DNA from: Holophagaceae bacterium
Lineage (GTDB): Bacteria > Acidobacteriota > Holophagae > Holophagales > Holophagaceae
Direction of reading: 5' to 3'
DNA length: 54,687 nucleotides
Assembly (NCBI GenBank): GCA_025361125.1
Contig: JANYBM010000145.1
Location: forward strand, 1-54,687
Positions within the stretch are counted from its first letter, which is position 1, and every line of letters begins with the position of its first letter. The position numbers and the translations under genes were made by a program. The notes under the pieces were generated by a model. That model did not search any database. It saw only the letters and a program-made list of their open reading frames with translations, and had not been told where the DNA came from. This document shows positions 42,614 through 49,241 of this stretch, piece by piece.

Positions 42614-43747
42614 TTAGGGCAACAGTGGCTCCCGCCGTCCGTCCGCGCTGGCACGCCACGCCCGTCCACCATCCCAGAGCCAGGCCTCGCCCGGTTGACC
42701 TTCCCAGATCCCGGCATCGATCACGAACACCTTCCCGCCATGAAAGGCGGTCACGTGGTTCTGCGTGGTGTGGCCCACGATCATGGCTCCGACGCGGAAA
42801 TGCTTCAGGGCCTGGGTGATCTCCGCTTCAGTGGAGGATGGCGACCCGCCCGGTGGAAGAAGGCCCCGGTACCAGACGGGCCCATTGGGTCCGAGGAGGA
42901 AAGCGGCGTCTCCTTCGGCCATGCGTCCGCGCAGCCCCCAGGCAGCCAAGAAGCGCGTATTGATCTGCTTGATGTCCCAGCCCTGGGCCACCAATTCTGG
43001 AGAAACTCCGCCATGGACAAAAAGAAAGTTCCCCAGTTTGAGCAGGACGGGGCGGCTGCGCAACCAGCGCCCGAGTTCGGAATTCGGACCGAGGAGTTCA
43101 GGTTGGGACGGCAGGCCCTCGATCTTTCGGTCGTATTTCGGATGGAGGTACCGGAGATCACCGGCAGCCACCATGACTTCGTGGTTGCCAGGGAGGACAT
43201 GGACCCACCCACCCTTTTTCCGGGCGGCTCCTTCAAGGGCCCTCAAAAACCAAAGGACTTCCGTGACATTGGGACCCCGATCCATAGCATCGCCAACTAC
43301 CACAAGATGGCCCTGCCCGAAAGTCCATCGGAGCCCATCGTCGATCACCTTTTGGGCCTTCAGCAGCTTCAGCAGCGTATCGAAGCGGCCATGGATATCG
43401 CTGACCGCCAGGATCTTTTTGGGGGCCGGGAAAACCGCCTGGGCCGGAAGCGGATTTACCGGCTGCAGGGTGATGGGGTGGGCAGCTACCCCAGGCAGGG
43501 CCAAGGTAAAAGGTCCGGTGGCTTCCTCCACTTCCACCCGTCCCCCGCGAACCCTCAAAATACGGGCGTGGGAACCATTCCAAAGCACATGGGGGCCATC
43601 GTCGAGAGAAAGGGCTCCGACTTGCACATTGGCCGGGGCAAAGGGTAGCTGCCATCCCAGCAGTCCGGATCCTAGAATCCAGATTAGGACCCACAAGGTC
43701 CGCACCATTGAGGGGAAGGGCAAGCCTGAGTTCATCCAGGGCCTCAT
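42614..43747 (-). CDS. Metallophosphoesterase, Shewanella-like phosphatase type
   Basis: About 377 aa. An N-terminal membrane segment (TLWVLIWILGSGLLGWQL) places the enzyme in the envelope. The calcineurin-like core has VSDIHGRFDTL, VVVGDAMDRGPN, LPGNHEVM, VHGGVS and VGHTTQN, so all metal ligands are present. It resembles Shewanella-like protein phosphatases. I chose the ATG at 43747; the ORF is open upstream. A region of about 75 aa between the membrane span and the core is specific to this protein. Confidence 0.85.
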   Translation of the reverse strand: MRPWMNSGLPFPSMVRTLWVLIWILGSGLLGWQLPFAPANVQVGALSLDDGPHVLWNGSHARILRVRGGRVEVEEATGPFTLALPGVAAHPITLQPVNPLPAQAVFPAPKKILAVSDIHGRFDTLLKLLKAQKVIDDGLRWTFGQGHLVVVGDAMDRGPNVTEVLWFLRALEGAARKKGGWVHVLPGNHEVMVAAGDLRYLHPKYDRKIEGLPSQPELLGPNSELGRWLRSRPVLLKLGNFLFVHGGVSPELVAQGWDIKQINTRFLAAWGLRGRMAEGDAAFLLGPNGPVWYRGLLPPGGSPSSTEAEITQALKHFRVGAMIVGHTTQNHVTAFHGGKVFVIDAGIWEGQPGEAWLWDGGRAWRASADGRREPLLP

Positions 43748-43828
43748 AAAACCCCAGTATGCCTCGGCCCATCCGGAATCCTGGACGTTCCCACCTGCGA
43801 CCCCCCTATTGCTTCTATCCTCAAGTTC

Positions 43829-44638
43829 ATGGGCTCTTTGAAAATCACCTCCATCATCACCACGCATCGGCGGCCGAAACTTCTGCTCAGGGCATTGAAA
43901 AGCCTCGCGGCCGAGCGGTGGAAGTACAGTGAAATTCTTGTGGTGGAGGATGGTGAGGATCCCTCCACAGCGGCCCTCCTAATGGAGTCGAAGGTCCCTT
44001 GCCGATTGGTGCAGAGCACTCTGCATAGCGTCGCCAAAGCCAGGAACCTGGGGCTTAAGGAGGCTAATGGCGATTGGGTGATTTTTCTGGATGATGACGA
44101 TATTGTCTATTCGAATCGCCTGGAGAAATTAGTGGCGGCTGCAGCTCGATCCGGGGCGTCTTTCGTTTTTGGCAGCACCCTCAAAGTCACTTCCAGGAAA
44201 CGGTTTGCGGTACCCACCAAGCACCCCGCGGGCGAGGGACTCGCGGGTTTCTCCGACATTCTCCGCTGCATGCCGCACACCAACAGCACTCTGATTTCCA
44301 GGAAGGCTTTGTTGGATTGCGGGGGCTTCGTGGAGGCATCCACTTATTTCAGTGACTGGTGCGCACTATTGCACATGGTGGATCGCGCGCCCGGTGCCTG
44401 GCGAATCCCTCACCTGCTGTCGGAATTCGAAGCCGGGTCCGATGGCATGACCCACGATGTGGCCCGAGGCAATGGAATGAAGGCCAAGGTCCTGGAGGCG
44501 TTTGATGTTCTGCACCTTGAGAGGAAAGAGAACCGGTTGATGCTCCAGAAAGTCCGCCAAGCCGTGGAGCGGGCCGAGCCTTTCTCTGGCTACGACGCCT
44601 ATGTTGAGCTGGCAGATCACGCGCTCTCCGTTCACTGA
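43829..44638 (+). CDS. Glycosyltransferase family 2
   Basis: A 269-aa GT-A fold transferase. The N-terminal KITSIITTHRRPKLLLRALKS, the AKARNLGLKEANGDWVIFLDDDD segment with its DxD-type motif, and the segment TNSTLISRKALLDCGGF are typical. It has no transmembrane segment. Sugar and acceptor are unknown; it stands alone, divergent from the phosphatase gene by about 80 bp. Confidence 0.88.
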   Translation: MGSLKITSIITTHRRPKLLLRALKSLAAERWKYSEILVVEDGEDPSTAALLMESKVPCRLVQSTLHSVAKARNLGLKEANGDWVIFLDDDDIVYSNRLEKLVAAAARSGASFVFGSTLKVTSRKRFAVPTKHPAGEGLAGFSDILRCMPHTNSTLISRKALLDCGGFVEASTYFSDWCALLHMVDRAPGAWRIPHLLSEFEAGSDGMTHDVARGNGMKAKVLEAFDVLHLERKENRLMLQKVRQAVERAEPFSGYDAYVELADHALSVH

Positions 44639-44700
44639 TCAATTCCTGTTCATGGATTCAAGATGGACGTATAAGGGAGTCAACCTTACTGGAGAACTCC

Positions 44701-45735
44701 ATGCGCCTCGGCCTCGCGTTCCTCGGCTTGTTCTTTCTCACGGGTGCTGCCGCTTCAGCCCAAACATTGCCAACCACGCTACGCAGCTACTTCACCAACA
44801 AGGACGCCATCCAGACCGGAGGCGTGAAGCTCATTCCCATCAAGACTCCCAAGGGTGAGTTCAAGGTTTGGACCAAACGCTTCGGGAACAATCCCCGCAT
44901 CAAAGTGCTCCTGCTGCATGGTGGACCAGGCGCTACTCATGAGTATTTCGAGTCCCTGGAAGGCTTCCTGCCCGCCGAAGGGGTCGAGTTCATCTATTAC
45001 GATCAGCTAGGCTCGGCGTATTCCGACCAGCCCAAGGACAACTCTTTGTGGGAAACCGCCCGTTTTGTTGAAGAAGTGGAACAGGTGCGCGTCGCCCTCG
45101 GTCTGAACAAGGATAACTGCTACCTCCTGGGACACAGTTGGGGCGGCATCCTCGCCGTTGAATACGCTCTGAAATACGGAGCGAATCTCAAGGGCCTGAT
45201 CATCTCCAACATGATGATGAGCATCCCCGACTACAACCGGTATGCGGCTGAAGTGCTCGCCAAGCAGATGGATCCAGCGGTGGTGAAAGAAGTGAAAGAG
45301 CTGGAAGCAAAGGGCCAGTACGAGAGCCCGCGTTATATGGAACTGCTCATGCCCAATTTCTACGCCAAGCACATGTGCCGACTGCCGGACTGGCCCGATG
45401 CCGTGAATCGGGCCTTCGCCCGTTTGAATAAGGAGGTCTATGTGCTCATGCAGGGGCCCAGCGAATTCGGCGCCTCGGGCCGCCTGGAAAAGTGGGATCG
45501 GAAGGCAGATCTCAAAACCCTGACAATGCCCACTCTGGTCATCGGCGCCAAGCACGACACCATGGACCCCGCCCACATGAAATGGGTAGCGCAGCAAGTG
45601 CAGCACGGCAGCTTCCTGTTCTGTCCCGAAGGCAGCCACATGTCCATGTGGGACGACCAGCGCACCTACGGCCCCGGCCTCGTGAAATTTCTCAAGGAGA
45701 CCGATTTGGGGAAGCAGACCGTGACCTTTAAATAA
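44701..45735 (+). CDS. Exported proline iminopeptidase-like alpha/beta hydrolase (S33)
   Basis: A 344-aa protein with a signal peptide (LGLFFLTGAAASAQ). The S33 motifs are LLLHGGPGATHEYF (oxyanion loop) and LLGHSWGGILA with the nucleophile Ser. The catalytic acid is in GAKHDTMDPAHM and the terminal His in PEGSHMSMWDD. It resembles proline iminopeptidases and related exported peptidases that remove N-terminal residues. GGAGA precedes the ATG. It stands alone. Confidence 0.9.
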   Translation: MRLGLAFLGLFFLTGAAASAQTLPTTLRSYFTNKDAIQTGGVKLIPIKTPKGEFKVWTKRFGNNPRIKVLLLHGGPGATHEYFESLEGFLPAEGVEFIYYDQLGSAYSDQPKDNSLWETARFVEEVEQVRVALGLNKDNCYLLGHSWGGILAVEYALKYGANLKGLIISNMMMSIPDYNRYAAEVLAKQMDPAVVKEVKELEAKGQYESPRYMELLMPNFYAKHMCRLPDWPDAVNRAFARLNKEVYVLMQGPSEFGASGRLEKWDRKADLKTLTMPTLVIGAKHDTMDPAHMKWVAQQVQHGSFLFCPEGSHMSMWDDQRTYGPGLVKFLKETDLGKQTVTFK

Positions 45736-45803
45736 CCCACAGCTCAGATTCCAAGCACCCGTTTTTCGCCGCTATGAGTTGTTGCGACAGGATAAGGATG
45801 TTC

Positions 45804-46646
45804 ATGGCTAGCGAGCGGTTAGAAGTTCTCAGTGCATCCAGCTTCAGCCTTGATGCATTGACGGTGCTTTTCAACCGTGGCTTCGCGGGCTATCTCTTTC
45901 CGGTACACATGACTGCAGAGCGGTTGAGCCATCGCATCCGCACGGAAGATGTGGATCTCCATGCCTCCAAAATTGCGCTGAAGGATGGCCAACCTGCGGG
46001 GTTCGCACTCCTGGCCAGAAGAGGGGGCCGCAGCCGTTTGGCCGCCATGGGTGTCGTGGCTGAAGCCCGGCGCCAAGGCGTGGGCCGGAGGCTCCTCGAA
46101 GCAATCCTGACCGATGCCAGGAACCGACCGGGAGGCGGTGATCGGGAACTGCGATTGGAAGTTTTCGAAGACAATGACGCAGCCCGGAGCCTGTATGAAG
46201 GCGCAGGGCTCCAAATCCTGCGGCGATTGGTGGGGCGCACCTGGCGCTTCCCAATCGCGAGCCCCGGCCAGTTGGAACTGCACGACACACCTAGCTGGAA
46301 CCAAGTCGTCTCTGCTGAAGCCATGGACCTGCCGTGGCAGTTGGAAGCTGAAACCCTGGCAGTACTAGGTGCTCCGGCGCGAGTGGCCAGTTTAGGTGGT
46401 AAAGCGTGGGCGCTGATCTACGAATCCTCTAACGCCATGCTCGTGCTCCGGGGTCTTTATATAAATCCGGAACATCGGCGCCAGCACTTGGCGACGCAGC
46501 TCATTACCGCCATAGCCGCCATGCACCCCGGCCACGCCATCCATTTCCCCCCACTTTTCCCAGAGTCAATGGGAGCAGCCTTCTTTGAGCACATCGGCTT
46601 CCAGGTGGATGCGCTGAACCAGGTAGAAATGGGGATCACGTTCTAG
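45804..46646 (+). CDS. Double GNAT-domain acetyltransferase
   Basis: About 280 aa with two GNAT units. The first has MGVVAEARRQGVGRRLLEAIL and FEDNDAARSLYEGAGLQ, the complete acetyl-CoA signature. The second (about 190-280) has LYINPEHRRQHLATQLI and FFEHIGF. The first unit is likely catalytic. I chose the ATG at 45804, which follows AAGGA; upstream ATGs at 45774 and 45798 are in frame. The stop overlaps the convergent thiolase gene by four bases. Substrate unknown. Confidence 0.85.
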   Translation: MASERLEVLSASSFSLDALTVLFNRGFAGYLFPVHMTAERLSHRIRTEDVDLHASKIALKDGQPAGFALLARRGGRSRLAAMGVVAEARRQGVGRRLLEAILTDARNRPGGGDRELRLEVFEDNDAARSLYEGAGLQILRRLVGRTWRFPIASPGQLELHDTPSWNQVVSAEAMDLPWQLEAETLAVLGAPARVASLGGKAWALIYESSNAMLVLRGLYINPEHRRQHLATQLITAIAAMHPGHAIHFPPLFPESMGAAFFEHIGFQVDALNQVEMGITF

Positions 46647-47821
46647 CAGCGCTCGATGATCACGGCCATGCCCATGCCCCCACCGATGCAGGCAGCCGCA
46701 AGGCCGTAGCGTTTGCCGGTGGCCCGCAGCCGATAGGCGAGATGCAGCAGAAGGCGTGTCCCGCTGGCGCCCAAGGGATGCCCCAGGGCGATGGCGCCGC
46801 CATCCACATTGGTTTTGTCGGGATCCAGCTCAAGATCATGCATCACAGCCAGGCATTGCGCGGCGAAGGCTTCATTCACTTCAATCAAATCCATGTCGGC
46901 CAGCTTCAGGTTCGCTTTGGCCAGGACGGCTCGAATCGCTGGCACGGGACCCAGGCCCATGCGTGCAGGCTCCACACCCACAGCGCTTGAGGCCACGAGC
47001 CGCGCGATGGGTTTCCAGCCGTGCTTCGCGACTACATCGCTGGTGGTCACCACCATCGCCGCGGCGCCATCCACGATGCCAGAGGCATTGCCGCCGGTGA
47101 CGGTTCCGTCCTTGCCAAAGGCCGCTGACAGTTTGGACAAAGCTTCAGGGGTGGTACCCGGCCGCAAGTGATCGTCGTGCTCCACCAGGATGGTCTTGCG
47201 CCCCTGGGACACTTCCATGGTTGCGATTTCTTCCGTATAGATTCCTGAAGTCCAGGCGGCTTCGGCGCGGGCCTGGCTTCTTGCAGAAAAGGCATCCTGG
47301 GCTTCCCGGGTGATGCCGCGATCCTTCGCGATATTCTCCGCGGTTTGGGCCATGTAGAGTCCGCATTGGGTGTCGTAAAGTCCCTGCATCAGACTGTCTT
47401 CAAGCTTGCCACCGCCAAGCTTGAGCCCTGAACGCAGATCGCCCCGCAGCACGAAAGGGGCTTGGCTCATGGCCTCCATGCCTCCCGCCAGCACCGCCGT
47501 GGCATCGCCCACCTTCAACATCCGTGCGGCGACAGCCACCGCCTCGAAGCCCGAACCACACAGGCGGTTCACCAGCAGGGCCGGGATTTCCTGTGGCACG
47601 CCGGAATTCAGGCCCACGTGACGGGCGGCGTAAAGCGCGTCGGCGGTGGTGTGCAGCACCATGCCAAAAACCACGTGATCAATATGAGCGGGATCCACCG
47701 AAGCTGTCCGCAGCGCTGCCCTTCCAGCGTGGGCTCCGAGATCCTGGGCCCGCTGGTGACGCAGCAGGCCATTGTATTCAGCGAAAGGCGTTCGTTTCCC
47801 CGGCAGCAGCAAGATGTCCAT
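46643..47821 (-). CDS. Acetyl-CoA acyltransferase (thiolase)
   Basis: A 392-aa thiolase II-type enzyme, either degradative or acetoacetyl-CoA-forming. The acyl-accepting Cys88 lies in NRLCGSGFEAV, the base His348 in GHPLGASG and the second Cys378 in CIGGGMG. The NEAFA motif (VNEAFAAQCLA) is complete. GAGGAA precedes the ATG. No other beta-oxidation gene is in the window, so its pathway is not fixed. Confidence 0.94.
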   Translation of the reverse strand: MDILLLPGKRTPFAEYNGLLRHQRAQDLGAHAGRAALRTASVDPAHIDHVVFGMVLHTTADALYAARHVGLNSGVPQEIPALLVNRLCGSGFEAVAVAARMLKVGDATAVLAGGMEAMSQAPFVLRGDLRSGLKLGGGKLEDSLMQGLYDTQCGLYMAQTAENIAKDRGITREAQDAFSARSQARAEAAWTSGIYTEEIATMEVSQGRKTILVEHDDHLRPGTTPEALSKLSAAFGKDGTVTGGNASGIVDGAAAMVVTTSDVVAKHGWKPIARLVASSAVGVEPARMGLGPVPAIRAVLAKANLKLADMDLIEVNEAFAAQCLAVMHDLELDPDKTNVDGGAIALGHPLGASGTRLLLHLAYRLRATGKRYGLAAACIGGGMGMAVIIERC

Positions 47822-47881
47822 GAATGTTCCTCGATGAGTTAGAATCCCTCATCATCCTCCAGATTGATGGGAAAGTGAGCC

Positions 47882-48652
47882 ATGGAGCCCGTGGGCCAAC
47901 CTAAAAAATCCCCTCATGACACGGTGAAGTTCAGCGTTCAGGAAATTCTCGCCCGCCTGGAAGAAGGTCGGCTGTACGTGCGCCGCACGGAAGGCGGTTC
48001 CTCGTTGGAAACCGCCCACACAGGCGCGCCAGCGCAGGAGCGACGCCATGCCCATGGGGTCGGAGTCACCCAGGAGCGACGGAATTACACGCCTCTTGAA
48101 ATACCAACCCTGTTTCCCGAAAAGGGCGCCATCCTCATCCTGCTGGTGGGCGGTTTCGCGGATCAACGGGCCATCACCCAGGCGGTTCCCTTTTGGAATG
48201 ATGACGAAGGCAGCAGCTACCTCATCTGGCAGGCACTGCGAAGCGCGGGCTTGTTGCACAAAAAGGACGAGGACTTCGCCATGGGTCGCGGTGGCTTCTG
48301 GGACGACCGGCCGCCTCGCACCCATGGTCTCGCCATGACCTATGCAGGATTTTCTCCTAAAGGCGACATCATTGATTTCGATCGCATCACCCGTCCTTGG
48401 AATCTGGATCGCTTGCAGACGCTTATCTTTGAAACCCACGCCCGCTCCATGGGCAAGCTGAAAGTAGTCACCCTTGGCAACGCGGCCAGAGTCATGGTCT
48501 GCGCCGCCGCCTATGGGCTACCGGACGTCCCCATCCTCTCGCTTTCCGAACCCACCACGGAAACCCTGGCTGCCCTCAAGCTCGGCAAGGATAGTGCGGC
48601 GAAACATTGGATCGAATGGGCCGCGAATGTCCTGGCCATTGGGAAAAGCTGA
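47882..48652 (+). CDS. Unknown protein, possibly of the uracil-DNA glycosylase superfamily
   Basis: A 256-aa soluble protein that I do not firmly recognise. Segments such as ILILLVGGFADQRAI, FWNDDEGSSYLIWQALRSAGL, THGLAMTYAGFSPKG, KLKVVTLGNAARVM and VPILSLSEPTTE follow the order of motifs in UDG-fold enzymes. In that fold, helix and strand motifs are followed by a terminal SxPxx loop. The catalytic Asp/Asn of UDG motif 1 is not clear. The N-terminal 80 residues are charged and probably partly disordered. Treat the fold proposal as a low-confidence guess. Confidence 0.5.
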   Translation: MEPVGQPKKSPHDTVKFSVQEILARLEEGRLYVRRTEGGSSLETAHTGAPAQERRHAHGVGVTQERRNYTPLEIPTLFPEKGAILILLVGGFADQRAITQAVPFWNDDEGSSYLIWQALRSAGLLHKKDEDFAMGRGGFWDDRPPRTHGLAMTYAGFSPKGDIIDFDRITRPWNLDRLQTLIFETHARSMGKLKVVTLGNAARVMVCAAAYGLPDVPILSLSEPTTETLAALKLGKDSAAKHWIEWAANVLAIGKS

Positions 48653-48655
48653 GGC

Positions 48656-48677
48656 AGTGTGTCACTAGTGTTACACT
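48656..48677. promoter_or_regulatory. 22-bp dyad, likely operator of the toxin-antitoxin pair
   Basis: AGTGTGTCACTAGTGTTACA followed by CT is a near-perfect dyad. Nine of eleven positions are symmetric about 48666.5, with a perfect CACTAGTG core. It ends 24 bases before the antitoxin start codon. RHH antitoxins bind such palindromes and repress their own operon, so this is an excellent operator candidate. Confidence 0.7.
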
Positions 48678-48701
48678 TTCTTGATTCCAGCTGGAGTATT
48701 C

Positions 48702-48932
48702 ATGCCTTCTAGCAATCCACGCATCAACATCGTCTGCGACAAGGAGCTTTACGCGGTGGTGGCCAAATTAGCCGCACGGGAAGGTGCATCGCTCTCATCC
48801 TTTGCCCACGATCTCTTGCGGGAATCCCTGGAACTGCGCGAAGACATCGCGCTGGCCAAGGTGGCCGACGCGCGAGCAGCCACCTTTAAACGAGTGCGTG
48901 CGCTAACTGCTGATCAGGTTTTCGGCCGATGA
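48702..48932 (+). CDS. Ribbon-helix-helix antitoxin-like protein
   Basis: A 76-aa protein. The N-terminal pattern NPRINIVCDKELYAVVAKLA with a following helix (SSFAHDLLRESLELRED) fits a ribbon-helix-helix DNA-binding antitoxin. The C-terminal tail presumably wraps the toxin. GGAG lies seven bases upstream of the ATG at 48702. It precedes the RelE-like toxin by 4 bp. Confidence 0.78.
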   Translation: MPSSNPRINIVCDKELYAVVAKLAAREGASLSSFAHDLLRESLELREDIALAKVADARAATFKRVRALTADQVFGR

Positions 48933-48936
48933 TGGG

Positions 48937-49209
48937 ATGACCTTTAGTGTCATTTTTCATCCCGCGGTAAAGGAAGACGCCGCCGTACTCACCAAAACCA
49001 TGCGTGAGCGCATCAGAAGCGCTATCGAGACTCGGCTGGTCGAAGACCCGTCCCGGTATGGGAAACCCCTGCGGGGCACACTTGCTGGCTACTGGAAGTT
49101 GCGTGTAGGGGACTGGCGTGTAGTCTACGAAATAATTGGTAGTGAAGTCATCGTGCTTGCCATCCAGCACAGGAGCAGGGTCTGCCAAGAAATCAGCGAC
49201 TGCGATTAA
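48937..49209 (+). CDS. RelE/ParE-family toxin
   Basis: A 90-aa RelE-fold protein. Its beginning FSVIFHPAVKEDAAVL and the later GYWKLRVGDWRVVYEI and HRSRVCQ match RelE-type mRNA endonuclease toxins. In RelE-like toxins the Arg and Lys/His residues of this C-terminal stretch take part in catalysis, and basic residues are retained here. It follows the antitoxin gene directly and converges on the usher gene. Activity is inferred from family and arrangement. Confidence 0.85.
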   Translation: MTFSVIFHPAVKEDAAVLTKTMRERIRSAIETRLVEDPSRYGKPLRGTLAGYWKLRVGDWRVVYEIIGSEVIVLAIQHRSRVCQEISDCD

Positions 49210-49241
49210 CAACCGGTACGAAACCAGCACTGCTTCTCTAG

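Noticed and set aside
42485-43648. Plus-strand open frame of 387 codons
   Set aside because: It is antisense to the metallophosphoesterase, which has all metal-ligand motifs; no recognisable protein in the plus frame.
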